From Vibrio metoecus (GTDB lineage Bacteria; Pseudomonadota; Gammaproteobacteria; Enterobacterales; Vibrionaceae), in NCBI RefSeq assembly GCF_009665255.1, contig NZ_CP035687.1:310001-374000 (forward strand): a stretch of 64,000 bases of DNA. The letters are read 5' to 3'. The notes under the pieces are model-generated. The model saw only the letters and a list, made by a program, of their open reading frames with translations, was not told the origin of the DNA and did not search any database. The stretch's first letter is position 1; each line of letters begins with the position of its first letter. Position numbers and translations under genes: made by a program. Positions 8,946 through 17,794 of the stretch are shown here, piece after piece.

Positions 8946-9143
8946 TTAGTGCTCGGTTAACAGGGGTAACCGAACCAACTTGCCATCCTCGTCAATCATG
9001 ACAATTTTGGCGCGGTTTAATTCAATTTCGGTCAACTCAAGCTCATGACGCTCTTGCACATAAGCTTCACGCAACTTCACAGCTGTAGCGTCAGGCTCAG
9101 TTTGCACCGGCGGCTGGGGAACCAAAATTTCAGAAATACGCAT
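8946..9143 (-). CDS. Small protein of unknown function, 65 residues
   Basis: The product begins MRISEILVPQPPVQ and continues with a charged helical region (KLREAYVQERHELELTEIELNRAKIVMIDEDGKLVRL). No family recognised. A proline-rich N-terminus followed by one amphipathic helix suggests a small cytoplasmic or partner-binding protein. It precedes yceH by 41 bp on the same strand, so it may be the first gene of that operon. Coding status is supported by position and composition and not by homology. Confidence 0.6.
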   Translation of the reverse strand: MRISEILVPQPPVQTEPDATAVKLREAYVQERHELELTEIELNRAKIVMIDEDGKLVRLPLLTEH

Positions 9144-9330
9144 GGTTGCTCATCATGTCTTCATGAATGGCGCACATGATATAGCGCATTTTTTCTGATG
9201 TACAATCACCTAACACACTGAGTGGCGATAAATTGGCCAAGTTAAGCGGCATATTGATCTTAAGTCTGTTATGAAAAGAATTGTTGTGTTTTAATCTTCG
9301 CAGTTGCATTAAAAGTAGGAAAAGGAACCT

Positions 9331-9651
9331 ATGAACAGCGTATTTGAAATTGTGAGCTTGGCTCGTCGCAAAAATAAACTTCAACGCGAACTCGATGATA
9401 ACGAGAAAAAAGTTCGTGATAACCGTAAGCGTGTTGAACTGTTGGTTAACCTGTTGGACTACATCAAGCCAAACATGAGCCACGAAGAGATTCTTGGCAT
9501 CATTAAAAACATGAAGTCTGACTACGAAGATCGTGTCGATGACCACATCATCAAGAGCGCGGAAATTTCTAAAGAGCGCCGTGACATCAGCCGTCGTATC
9601 AAAGATTTGACTGAGCACGATAAGCAGATGACTCAAGGCAAAAAAGCCTGA
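9331..9651 (+). CDS. tmaR: Coiled-coil protein of the TmaR/YeeX (UPF0265) family
   Basis: 106 residues, almost entirely helical and charged. It opens with MNSVFEIVSLARRKNKLQRE and includes LLDYIKPNMSHEEILGIIKNMKSDYEDRVDDHIIK, the signature of the DUF496/UPF0265 family. In E. coli the member TmaR forms polar clusters and holds PTS enzyme I at the pole, which is the basis of the symbol. A ribosome site (AAAAGGAACC) precedes the ATG. It is monocistronic, with a terminator 10 bp past the stop. A 178-codon frame on the other strand is a shadow. Confidence 0.9.
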   Translation: MNSVFEIVSLARRKNKLQRELDDNEKKVRDNRKRVELLVNLLDYIKPNMSHEEILGIIKNMKSDYEDRVDDHIIKSAEISKERRDISRRIKDLTEHDKQMTQGKKA

Positions 9652-9660
9652 TAATTTAAG

Positions 9661-9687
9661 ACCCACCGCAAGGTGGGTTTTCTTTAT
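9661..9687 (+). terminator. Intrinsic terminator after tmaR
   Basis: Seven-bp stem (9661-9667 with 9672-9678), GCAA loop, followed by TTTTCTTTATT. Confidence 0.9.
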
Positions 9688-10063
9688 TGCGCCAATCCGT
9701 TTCTCTCATTCGATTTAAGGCAAACGCGTTAACGCTTTTATCAACGTCAGCCTTGCAAAAACTGAACGTGATCGACATTAAACGTTTGCGTAATCGCTAA
9801 CCTTCACCGAACAAAATTACGAGCCTTTCGTCACATATTTTCCATTGCTATAGTAATGATAGTGAATCAACGGGATGCTCCTGCAAGCGCAACATTGACT
9901 AAAATAGCGATACAACAGCATCTTTTCTTGAGGTTCGAGTCTGTACATTCAGCATTCAAACTTACCAAGATAACCATTCGAGGCATGGAGCTTCCTCACT
10001 ACTCTCACGATGAGAGGATTGGTACGACACTAACACTGTCCACACTTTATAGAGGGTCAAATA
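9688..10063. other. Intergenic region ahead of the small membrane protein
   Basis: About 375 bp without a convincing gene. The 3' part must contain the promoter for the gene at 10064; GAGGG at 10052-10056 is its likely ribosome site. A 75-codon frame at 9856-10083 overruns that gene's start and looks non-coding. No further structure recognised. Confidence 0.5.
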
Positions 10064-10315
10064 ATGGAAATGAGTATGGTTGAAATTTTAGGATACGCGG
10101 CATCGATCATGGTGGCGGTATCATTGACAATGAAAGACATCGTCAGACTGCGTGTACTGAATTTTATTGGTTGTGCGCTGTTTACTGCATACGGCTTGAT
10201 GATTGATGCTTGGCCTGTCGTCGTGACTAACGGCTTTATTGCCTGCGTCAACGTCTACTTCTTGGTGAAAATGCAGCAGGAAAAAAAGCCTGACGCGTCT
10301 TCGAGCGCGGCTTAA
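10064..10315 (+). CDS. Three-helix inner-membrane protein, YgjV/SemiSWEET-like
   Basis: 83 residues with three hydrophobic segments: about 5-22 (VEILGYAASIMVAVSLTM), 31-47 (VLNFIGCALFTAYGLMI) and 50-70 (PVVVTNGFIACVNVYFLV). Size, spacing and the xxLGYAA...YGxx...xPVVxxNxxxxxxNxYFL pattern resemble bacterial SemiSWEET half-transporters and the YgjV inner-membrane family. The PQ motif typical of SemiSWEETs is missing: the matching place reads SLTMKDIVRLR. I therefore infer a related fold and not sugar transport. Some databases label close relatives uroporphyrinogen decarboxylase, which the sequence does not support. Monocistronic, sharing a bidirectional terminator with glpK. Confidence 0.75.
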   Translation: MEMSMVEILGYAASIMVAVSLTMKDIVRLRVLNFIGCALFTAYGLMIDAWPVVVTNGFIACVNVYFLVKMQQEKKPDASSSAA

Positions 10316-10326
10316 TTCCCCAGATG

Positions 10327-10362
10327 AAAAAATAATGCCCGGTTTATCCGGGCATTATTGTT
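10327..10362. terminator. Bidirectional terminator between the small membrane protein and glpK
   Basis: Perfect 12-bp stem (10331-10342 with 10348-10359), A-run on the left and T-rich flank on the right, so it can serve both converging genes. Confidence 0.88.
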
Positions 10363-10377
10363 ATGGATAAAAGAAAA

Positions 10378-11895
10378 TTACTCTTCTTCGTTGTGCAGCA
10401 CAGCCCACGCTTGGGCGCATTTCACTGCACGCTTCCAACCTTTGTAACGGCGTTGGCGTTTCTCTTCATCATGATGCGGCGCAAAACTGCGATCAATTTC
10501 TGCTTTACCTTGTAGCTCTTCCAAACCATCCCAGAAACCAACAGCAAGACCGGCTAGATAAGCGGCACCTAACGCGGTGACTTCCGTGACTTTCGGACGA
10601 TGCACTTCGGTATCCAATACATCTGCTTGGAACTGCATCAGGAAGTTATTGGCGACCGCACCACCATCGACACGCAGCGCAGAAAGCTTGATGCCGGAAT
10701 CCGCTTGCATCGCATCCAACACATCACGCGTTTGGTAAGCGATACTTTCCAGCGTTGCGCGAATAATGTGGTTTGAGTTCACACCACGGGTTAAGCCGAC
10801 AATTGTGCCACGCGCATACGCATCCCAGTACGGAGCGCCTAAACCCGTAAAGGCTGGCACCACATACACCCCATTGGAGGTATCCACTTTGGTGGCGAAG
10901 TATTCTGAGTCGCGAGCATCGGAAATCAGTTTCAGTTCATCACGCAGCCATTGAATCGATGCACCGCCCATAAACACCGCACCTTCCAGTGCATAAGCGG
11001 GTTCACCACGTGGGCCACACGCTAGCGTGGTCAGCAAACCGTTGTTCGAGGTCACTTTTTCTTGTCCAGTGTTCATCAGCAAGAAGCAACCCGTACCGTA
11101 GGTGTTTTTCGCTTGTCCCGCTTGCACGCACATTTGGCCGTACAGCGCCGCTTGTTGGTCACCCGCAATCCCCGCGATAGGAATACGCGTACCACCTTTA
11201 CCACCAATGTTGGTTTGGCCATACACTTCCGATGATTTTTTCACTTCCGGCATCATGGAGAGCGGGATATTGAATTCGGCGAGGATCTTTTCATCCCACT
11301 GCAAGGTGTTGATGTTGAACAGCATGGTACGTGATGCGTTAGTGTAGTCCGTCACATGTACGCGACCTTGGGTCATTTTCCACACTAGCCAAGTATCTAC
11401 GGTACCAAACAGCAGTTCACCGGCCTCGGCTTGCTCACGTGCGCCTTCTACGTTATCCAAAATCCATTTAATTTTGGTGCCTGAAAAGTAAGGATCGAGC
11501 ACCAAACCGGTGTTTTCGCGAATGTAACTTTCTAATCCGCGTGCTTTTAGCTCTTCACAAATTGCCGCAGTTCGGCGACATTGCCAAACAATCGCGTTGT
11601 AGACAGGCTTACCTGTCTCTTTATTCCACACCACCGTAGTTTCACGTTGGTTGGTGATCCCAATGGCTGCGACTTGATCACTGCGGATACCCGCCTTACC
11701 TAACGCCTCAACCAGAGTCGAACTTTGGGTTGCATAAATTTCTAGCGGATCGTGTTCTACCCACCCAGCTTCTGGGTAGATTTGAGTAAATTCACGCTGA
11801 GAAACGCTCACGATATTCGCATCGTGATCCAATACCACAGCACGAGAACTGGTTGTGCCTTGATCGAGAGCGACGATGTATTTTTGCTCAGTCAT
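10378..11895 (-). CDS. glpK: Glycerol kinase
   Basis: 505 residues, the usual length of bacterial GlpK. It phosphorylates glycerol to sn-glycerol 3-phosphate with ATP in the cytoplasm. Visible FGGY-kinase features are the ATP-binding start ALDQGTTSSRAVV, substrate-contact segments NQRETTVVW and the W of GWVEHDP, GIAGDQQAALYGQ with the catalytic aspartate, GALEGAVFMGGA-like text (YALEGAVFMGGASIQW), and RVDGGAVANNFLMQFQAD. It lies 57 bp downstream of glpF, so the pair forms a glycerol uptake operon in which kinase activity traps diffusing glycerol. A terminator follows the stop. Confidence 0.98.
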   Translation of the reverse strand: MTEQKYIVALDQGTTSSRAVVLDHDANIVSVSQREFTQIYPEAGWVEHDPLEIYATQSSTLVEALGKAGIRSDQVAAIGITNQRETTVVWNKETGKPVYNAIVWQCRRTAAICEELKARGLESYIRENTGLVLDPYFSGTKIKWILDNVEGAREQAEAGELLFGTVDTWLVWKMTQGRVHVTDYTNASRTMLFNINTLQWDEKILAEFNIPLSMMPEVKKSSEVYGQTNIGGKGGTRIPIAGIAGDQQAALYGQMCVQAGQAKNTYGTGCFLLMNTGQEKVTSNNGLLTTLACGPRGEPAYALEGAVFMGGASIQWLRDELKLISDARDSEYFATKVDTSNGVYVVPAFTGLGAPYWDAYARGTIVGLTRGVNSNHIIRATLESIAYQTRDVLDAMQADSGIKLSALRVDGGAVANNFLMQFQADVLDTEVHRPKVTEVTALGAAYLAGLAVGFWDGLEELQGKAEIDRSFAPHHDEEKRQRRYKGWKRAVKCAQAWAVLHNEEE

Positions 11896-11952
11896 GTTCT
11901 ATTCCTTATAGTTTCACGTTCTTGCTTCAAAGGTTTTTCTGTTTTTTACGTG

Positions 11953-12807
11953 TTATACGTGGGCTTCTTTGGCTTCTTCTTCACTATCACACTGATTGGG
12001 GATAGTACAACCTGTACCCACTTTGGGTAGGTAAACGGCAATGAATTTCGGGTAAGCCCAAGCGCCAAAGCATGCCCCTAAAATCGGAGCCACAATCGGT
12101 ACGATGAAGTAAGGGATCTCTTTTGCGCCAGTCAGGGCATAATCCCATCCCGCTAAGTAGGCAAACAGTTTAGGACCGAAATCACGCGCAGGGTTCATGG
12201 CAAAGCCAGTCAATGGACCTAATGATCCGCCAATCACCGCAATCAGAATACCGATCAACAGAGGGTTCATCGCGTTGCGATGAGCGCCATTATTTTCATC
12301 ACCCAAAGCCAAAATCGCGAACATCAGTACCGCTGTAATGGTGAACTCCACGGCCATGGCTCCCATAAAAGAGAGAGAAGCATGCGGATAAGTTGAGAAG
12401 ATCCCCGCAGTGGCTAAGGCTTCTTGGCTGCTACGTACAAAATTGTGGGCGATTTCGTAATCGGTAAAAAGATTGCTGTACAAGCTGTAGACCAGTGCTG
12501 CCGCACAAAACGCACCAGCCACTTGTGAAACGATGTAAGGTAGCACTTTCGCTTTATCAAAACCGTGGAAAGCGGCCAGAGCGATAGTGACGGCAGGGTT
12601 AATGTGCGCGCCAGAAACCCCAGCCGTACAATAAATGGCAATCGATACGCCAAAACCCCAGACAATGCTGATTTCCCACTGTCCGAATTGAGCACCTGCT
12701 AAAACGAGTGCGGCCACGCAGCCGACGCCGAAGAAAATCAGTAATCCTGTACCGATAAACTCGGCGATACACTGCCCGAGCAGAGTATGTTGCTTTGTTT
12801 GGTTCAT
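11953..12807 (-). CDS. glpF: Glycerol uptake facilitator (aquaglyceroporin)
   Basis: 284 residues with six transmembrane helices and the two half-helix channel motifs of the MIP family: SGAHINPAVT (N70) and GFAMNPARDFGP. The D after the second NPAR (NPARDFGP) is typical of glycerol-conducting members, in contrast to water-selective AqpZ. It passes glycerol across the inner membrane. First gene of the glpFK operon; the divergent glpABC genes begin 657 bp away across a shared control region. The C-terminus ends in an acidic tail (CDSEEEAKEAHV). Confidence 0.97.
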   Translation of the reverse strand: MNQTKQHTLLGQCIAEFIGTGLLIFFGVGCVAALVLAGAQFGQWEISIVWGFGVSIAIYCTAGVSGAHINPAVTIALAAFHGFDKAKVLPYIVSQVAGAFCAAALVYSLYSNLFTDYEIAHNFVRSSQEALATAGIFSTYPHASLSFMGAMAVEFTITAVLMFAILALGDENNGAHRNAMNPLLIGILIAVIGGSLGPLTGFAMNPARDFGPKLFAYLAGWDYALTGAKEIPYFIVPIVAPILGACFGAWAYPKFIAVYLPKVGTGCTIPNQCDSEEEAKEAHV

Positions 12808-13464
12808 AGTTCAGAGTCCTTTTTGTTATCTTGCTACCAGAACCGCATAAAACAGCACCAAAAACCAGTTATGCTTAGATAATCAGCACTATTCTCTGAA
12901 ATTTAAGCATTACTAGGTTTATGTCGTGGTGACCGCCTACACCCATCAGTTCTAATAACCTGTATTTAAATAGCCGTTATTGGATGAACAAGTTCACTGT
13001 TCGACGCTGAATCTGGCACAAATTCCTCATCCCGAAAATAAACGACCGCGATTAATGAGTGTTCGAGCACAATTTTGTTATTAACAAATTCGTTTTTTGT
13101 TAAACAACGCATCTTTTTCCAATCTCTTTTCAGCCCCACCCAAATCATCAGCAGCGTTATTAAGTGATTACTAAATCATTAGTTTAAGAACCATTTGGCG
13201 TGCATCTTCACTAAAATTCGAGCTTACTTTGAATAGTGAGCCTTAAAACATAAGCACTCAAACGAGCACTACTTGTATAATAAATGTTATCAACAATGTT
13301 AATCATCAATAGATCAATCGCATAAAATTGCACCACTGAAAGCGATTCTGTATTCACAATATCACAAAAATGCTCGTTCGCGCTTTTGTGAGCAAGATAG
13401 CGAACATGAAATGAAAATAATGGCACACTAACCCTATGTGTTTTGATTGCATAAGGTTGAGCTC
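12808..13464. promoter_or_regulatory. Divergent control region between glpF and glpA
   Basis: 657 bp, AT-rich, without a convincing gene. It must contain promoters for glpFK (leftward) and glpABC (rightward). Motifs resembling GlpR half-sites (TGTTCG or CGAACA) occur, notably GATAGCGAACAT at 13396-13407 about 60 bp ahead of glpA and GTGTTCGAGCACA near 13053-13066. TTTTGTGAGCAAGA at 13384-13397 resembles half of a CRP site. These matches are partial and by eye only; GlpR and CRP control is known for E. coli glp genes and is inferred here. Confidence 0.45.
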
Positions 13465-15108
13465 ATGACGGCTTATCAAAGAATGGAAACCGACGTGGTC
13501 ATCATTGGCGGCGGCGCAACAGGAACCGGAATCTTGCGCGACTGCGCATTGCGCGGATTGCGCTGTATTCTGGTTGAAAAAGATGACATTGCCGCAGGCA
13601 CCACAGGTCGCAATCATGGTTTGCTGCACTCCGGCGCTCGTTACGCGGTCACTGACTCTGAATCGGCACGCGAGTGTATCCAAGAGAACAAAATTCTGAA
13701 ATCCATCGCGCGCCACTGCGTTGAAGCCACCGACGGTTTGTTTATCACTCTGCCAGAAGATGATTTAGGCTTTCAGGAGTCGTTTATTCACGCCTGCAGT
13801 GATGCAGGGATTGAAACGCAGCGCTTAACACCTAAAGAAGCCTTGTTACTTGAGCCGAATGTCAACCCTGCTTTGATTGGCGCGGTGAAAGTGCCTGACG
13901 GTACGCTCGACCCTTTTCGCCTGTGTGCGGCCAATGTGCTGGATGCCAAAGAGCACGGCGCGCGAATGTTTAACCGCACCATAGTGACCCAATTGATCCG
14001 TGAGGGAGATAATGTGCTCGGCGTGCGTTGCCAGCATTTAGGCAGTGGCGCTAAGTTTGATATTTTCGCCCAGCAAGTGATTAACGCGGCAGGTATTTGG
14101 GGACAAAATATCTGCGAATACGCGGATCTCAACATCAAGATGTTCCCCGCCAAAGGCTCGCTGCTGATCTTGGATTACCGCATTAATAATCTGGTGATTA
14201 ACCGCTGCCGTAAGCCATCCGATGCGGACATTTTGGTTCCCGGCGATACCATTTCGCTGATTGGTACCACTTCCGAGCACATTGATTATGACCAGATCGA
14301 TAATCTGCATGTCACTGAACGAGAGGTGGATATTTTGCTCGCCGAGGGCGCAAAACTCGCCCCCATTATGGCCAACACTCGCGTATTACGCGCTTATGCG
14401 GGCGTTCGCCCACTGGTCGCAGTGGATGATGATGGCAGTGGCCGCAATATCAGTCGCGGTATTGTTTTGCTGGATCACGAGCAGCGTGACGGCTTGAAAG
14501 GCTTCACCACCATTACCGGTGGCAAACTGATGACTTATCGTTTGATGGCCGAGTGGGCCACCGATTTGGTCGCCAAGAAACTTGGCAATACCCAAAGTTG
14601 CCAAACGCACCTACGCCCTTTACCAGGATCTCAGCAAGCGCCAAAAGCACTCAAAAAGACTGCCAGTATCGCCAAACCGGTTTATGAATCCGCCATTTAT
14701 CGCCACGGTGAGCGTGCTGCGAGCTTTTTAGCCGATGATGCGAAAAGCCAAGCGGTGATCTGCGAATGCGAAATGGTCACCGCCGGTGAAATCGAATACG
14801 CCATCAAGCAGTTGGATGTGAATAATTTGGTCGACCTACGGCGCCGTACTCGTTTGGGCATGGGACCTTGTCAGGGTGAGCTGTGTAGCTATCGCGCAGC
14901 CAGTCTGTTTAGTGAATACGGGCAAGTTTCGGGTTGCCAATCGAGCCATTTGTTGGTCGATTTTCTGGAAGAGCGCTGGAAAGGCATCAAACCGATTTTC
15001 TGGGGCGATGCGCTACGCGAAGCAGAATTTAGCTACTGGATTTACGAAGGCTTGCTCGGTGCAAGCGATTTACCTTCCTTCGACTCAGCCACGGAGAAAC
15101 AACAATGA
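13465..15108 (+). CDS. glpA: Anaerobic glycerol-3-phosphate dehydrogenase, large catalytic subunit
   Basis: 547 residues from ATG at 13465 with AAGGTTGAG upstream; an in-frame TTG at 13447 is less likely. It oxidises glycerol 3-phosphate to dihydroxyacetone phosphate. The N-terminal FAD site is VVIIGGGATGTGILRDCALRG, with TTGRNHGLLHSGARYA typical of the GlpA/GlpD family; ARPLVAVDDDG-like and TITGGKLMTYRLMAEWA segments follow. The C-terminal part has the BFD-like [2Fe-2S] segment with cysteines in ICECEMVTAGE and MGPCQGELCSYR. The stop overlaps the glpB start (ATGATG), giving translational coupling. Confidence 0.97.
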   Translation: MTAYQRMETDVVIIGGGATGTGILRDCALRGLRCILVEKDDIAAGTTGRNHGLLHSGARYAVTDSESARECIQENKILKSIARHCVEATDGLFITLPEDDLGFQESFIHACSDAGIETQRLTPKEALLLEPNVNPALIGAVKVPDGTLDPFRLCAANVLDAKEHGARMFNRTIVTQLIREGDNVLGVRCQHLGSGAKFDIFAQQVINAAGIWGQNICEYADLNIKMFPAKGSLLILDYRINNLVINRCRKPSDADILVPGDTISLIGTTSEHIDYDQIDNLHVTEREVDILLAEGAKLAPIMANTRVLRAYAGVRPLVAVDDDGSGRNISRGIVLLDHEQRDGLKGFTTITGGKLMTYRLMAEWATDLVAKKLGNTQSCQTHLRPLPGSQQAPKALKKTASIAKPVYESAIYRHGERAASFLADDAKSQAVICECEMVTAGEIEYAIKQLDVNNLVDLRRRTRLGMGPCQGELCSYRAASLFSEYGQVSGCQSSHLLVDFLEERWKGIKPIFWGDALREAEFSYWIYEGLLGASDLPSFDSATEKQQ

Positions 15109-16415
15109 TGCATTATGATGTGGCCGTCATCGGTGGCGGAATTGCCGGATACTGCGCCGCCCTGCGCGCACTGCAAGCCGGAAAAAAAGTGGTGTTAATC
15201 AACCAAGGGCAAAGTGCGCTGCATTTTTCTTCCGGCTCGATTGATGTGCTTGGCCGTTTGCCGGATGGCAGCGTAGTGAATCAGCCGTTTGACGCACTTT
15301 CAGCTTTACAACAGCAAGCACCAGAGCACCCTTACAGCAAAGTCGGACGCAAAAACAGCGAGAAAGGTTTGATGTGGTTCAAACGCACTTTAGACAGTGC
15401 GCACGTCCCTTTGCATCACGAACCCGACGGGGCCAACCACTGGCGCATTACCCCGCTTGGCACCCTAAAAAATACTTGGCTGTCGCAGCCTTTTGTTTAC
15501 CCTTATCGTGGTAATGCCGACTTTTCACGCATCGTGATTGTTGCGATTGACGGCTATCGCGATTTTCAACCTGCGATGCTGCGCGATAACCTCGCTCAGC
15601 GCCCTGAGCTTGCTAACACGCCGATGCTCACGGTGAATGTTTCTATCCCCGGCTTTGAAGGGTTCAGACGTAATCCTAACGAGCTGCGCTCGATTGATAT
15701 TGCGCGTTTGCTGCGCCAAGAATCGGCGTGGAATGCATTGTGCGATCAGCTGATGCGCGTTGCGCGTCCAGATGATCTGGTGATCATGCCTGCCATCATG
15801 GGCAACGGTGATGGTTTGCATTTGATGAGCAAACTCCAACAGGTAACCCAACTGCGCTTTCATGAAGTGCCAACCATGCCCCCATCACTACTCGGGATCC
15901 GCATTGAAGAAGCGCTGCATCGTAGTTTCATCCAAGGTGGCGGCGTGCAACTCAAGGGAGACAAAGTGATTGATGGCGATTTTGCAGGCTCTCGCCTCAC
16001 CGCTATTCATACTCAAAATCTGCGCGATTTTCCGATCAGTGCTGAGCACTATGTGATGGCGACTGGCAGTTACTTCAGCCAAGGATTACAAGCCTCACAA
16101 CATGCGATTCAAGAGCCGATCTTTGCGCTGGACGTCCAGCAAAACCCTGACCGCGCTCAGTGGCGACATGCCCAATTTATCGCCGCACAATCACACCCGT
16201 TTATGACTTTCGGCGTCACTACCGATGCCAATTTGCATCCGTCACGCCAAGGCAAAACCATTGACAATCTATGGTGTTGCGGCGCAATGCTCAGTGGGTA
16301 CGACCCCGTGTTTGAAGGCTGTGGCGGAGGCGTAGCGATTGCGACCGCTTATCATGCCGTAGAACAGATCCTTGCGACTTATACGCAAACCAAACAACCG
16401 GAGGTGCTGCTATGA
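15105..16415 (+). CDS. glpB: Anaerobic glycerol-3-phosphate dehydrogenase, subunit B
   Basis: 436 residues. A flavin-binding subunit with an N-terminal dinucleotide fold (YDVAVIGGGIAGYCAALRAL), the GlpB-type SSGSIDVLG stretch, and a C-terminal GCGGGVAIATAYHA loop. It forms the GlpAB catalytic dimer, which GlpC anchors to the membrane. It starts at ATG 15105, overlapping glpA by 4 bp, and ends overlapping glpC by 4 bp, so all three genes are translated as one coupled unit. Confidence 0.96.
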   Translation: MMHYDVAVIGGGIAGYCAALRALQAGKKVVLINQGQSALHFSSGSIDVLGRLPDGSVVNQPFDALSALQQQAPEHPYSKVGRKNSEKGLMWFKRTLDSAHVPLHHEPDGANHWRITPLGTLKNTWLSQPFVYPYRGNADFSRIVIVAIDGYRDFQPAMLRDNLAQRPELANTPMLTVNVSIPGFEGFRRNPNELRSIDIARLLRQESAWNALCDQLMRVARPDDLVIMPAIMGNGDGLHLMSKLQQVTQLRFHEVPTMPPSLLGIRIEEALHRSFIQGGGVQLKGDKVIDGDFAGSRLTAIHTQNLRDFPISAEHYVMATGSYFSQGLQASQHAIQEPIFALDVQQNPDRAQWRHAQFIAAQSHPFMTFGVTTDANLHPSRQGKTIDNLWCCGAMLSGYDPVFEGCGGGVAIATAYHAVEQILATYTQTKQPEVLL

Positions 16416-17653
16416 ACCATGCCTTTATTCACTCTGCACCGCAAAATACCACCTTTGATCAATGCATCAAATGCACGGTGTGCACTGTGTATTGCCCCGT
16501 TGCCAAAGCCAACCCAAACTATCCCGGCCCTAAACAGTGTGGCCCAGATGGTGAGCGTTTACGGATCAAAAGTGCCGAATACTATGATGACGCGCTCAAG
16601 CTGTGTACCAACTGTAAACGCTGTGAAACCGCCTGCCCTTCAGGCGTCAAAATTGGCGATATGATCGCCGTGGCGCGTGGCAAATACGGCAAAAAACCGC
16701 TTAACCCTAAATTGGTGCGCGACTTTGTGCTCAGCCACACCGACTTATTTGGCTCGATCGCCACGCCGTTTGCGCCACTCGTCAACGCCGCAACCTCGTT
16801 GCCATTGGTGAAAAAGCTGATGCACAAAACCATTGGCGTGCATGACCATAAAACCTTACCCAAATATTCGCACGGCACGTTCCGTCGCTGGTTTAAACAA
16901 AACTGCACCAGCCAGCCGCTCTACCAAAGGCAAGTGGCTTATTTCCATGGTTGCTACGTGAACTACAACCACCCGCAACTCGGTAAAGACTTTGTGCGAG
17001 TGATGAACGCGATGAACATAGGCGTGCGTTTGCTTGATAGCGAAAAATGTTGCGGTGTGCCCCTGATCGCCAACGGTTTTCACAACAAAGCGCGTAAAAA
17101 CGCGCTGCACAACGTCAAACACCTTACGGCTATGGTCAATGATTACCATGCGCCGGTGCTTTCCACCTCTTCCACCTGCTCGTTTACCTTGCAGCAAGAA
17201 TACCCGCATGTACTAGGGGTAGATAACAGCCAAGTGGTGGATCAAATCCATTACGTCACGCGTTTTCTGCTCAAAGAGTTTATGAGCGGTAACGCGCCGA
17301 AGATGAAACCTGTACACAAAAAAGTGGTGTATCACACCCCTTGCCATTTAGAGCGCAGTGGTAATGTGATGTTTACGATTGAGCTGCTGAAAATGATCCC
17401 CGGCTTAGAACTGGTGGTGCTCGACAGTGAGTGTTGTGGCCTAGCCGGTACCTATGGTTTTAAAGAAGAGAACTACGAGGTATCGAAGAAAATTGGTTCG
17501 CATCTGTTTGATGCGATTCAAACCTCTGATGCCGATTATGCGGTGACCGATTGTGAAACCTGTAAGTGGCAAATCGAAGAAAACGCGCATTTGGAAACCA
17601 TTCATCCGGTGAGTTTACTGGCGATGGCGCTAATCGATGAGCCTCGTGCTTGA
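16412..17653 (+). CDS. glpC: Anaerobic glycerol-3-phosphate dehydrogenase, iron-sulfur anchor subunit
   Basis: 413 residues. Two 4Fe-4S cysteine clusters lie in the N-terminal 90 residues: CIKCTVCTVYCPVAKANP and LCTNCKRCETACPSG. Two CCG domains follow, with ECCGVP-like text as KCCGVPLIANGF and ECCGLAGTYGF plus the HTPCHLERSG segment. This subunit passes electrons from GlpAB to the quinone pool at the inner membrane. It is the last gene of the operon; about 50 bp past the stop lies a degenerate IS200-type end, then a terminator. Confidence 0.97.
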   Translation: MNHAFIHSAPQNTTFDQCIKCTVCTVYCPVAKANPNYPGPKQCGPDGERLRIKSAEYYDDALKLCTNCKRCETACPSGVKIGDMIAVARGKYGKKPLNPKLVRDFVLSHTDLFGSIATPFAPLVNAATSLPLVKKLMHKTIGVHDHKTLPKYSHGTFRRWFKQNCTSQPLYQRQVAYFHGCYVNYNHPQLGKDFVRVMNAMNIGVRLLDSEKCCGVPLIANGFHNKARKNALHNVKHLTAMVNDYHAPVLSTSSTCSFTLQQEYPHVLGVDNSQVVDQIHYVTRFLLKEFMSGNAPKMKPVHKKVVYHTPCHLERSGNVMFTIELLKMIPGLELVVLDSECCGLAGTYGFKEENYEVSKKIGSHLFDAIQTSDADYAVTDCETCKWQIEENAHLETIHPVSLLAMALIDEPRA

Positions 17654-17704
17654 GCGTGAATAGCCACTTCCTACTTGAAGCCAAAAGCTGGACGGAAATA
17701 TTAA

Positions 17705-17739
17705 ACAATCACCACTGCTGAAAGCCGTGGTTTAGGGAG
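17705..17739. mobile_element. Solo IS200-family end, degenerate hairpin
   Basis: ACAATCACCACTGCTGAAAGCCGTGGTTTAGGGA-type sequence (34 bp) matches the subterminal hairpin of the intact IS200-type element at 62339-62372 in 31 of 34 positions, in the same orientation. The stem has lost one base pair by substitution. No transposase remnant is next to it. It is best read as a relic of an excised or decayed element, or as a miniature derivative, sitting between glpC and its terminator. Confidence 0.6.
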
Positions 17740-17746
17740 GGCAGTA

Positions 17747-17773
17747 AATAGGGCAAGTAAAACTTGCCCTATT
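17747..17773. terminator. Bidirectional terminator between glpC and fabH
   Basis: Perfect 12-bp stem (17747-17758 with 17762-17773) around an AAA loop; T-rich flank to the right. It separates the converging glpABC and fabH transcripts. Confidence 0.88.
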
Positions 17774-17794
17774 GTTATTCCAACATTCAGAAAA

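Noticed and set aside
9130..9666. 178-codon minus-strand frame opposite tmaR
   Set aside because: It is fully antisense to the well-recognised UPF0265 gene, starts inside the tmaR terminator and has no family features.
12966..13148. 60-codon frame in the glpF-glpA gap
   Set aside because: No ribosome site and no recognisable protein features; the gap is better explained as a control region.
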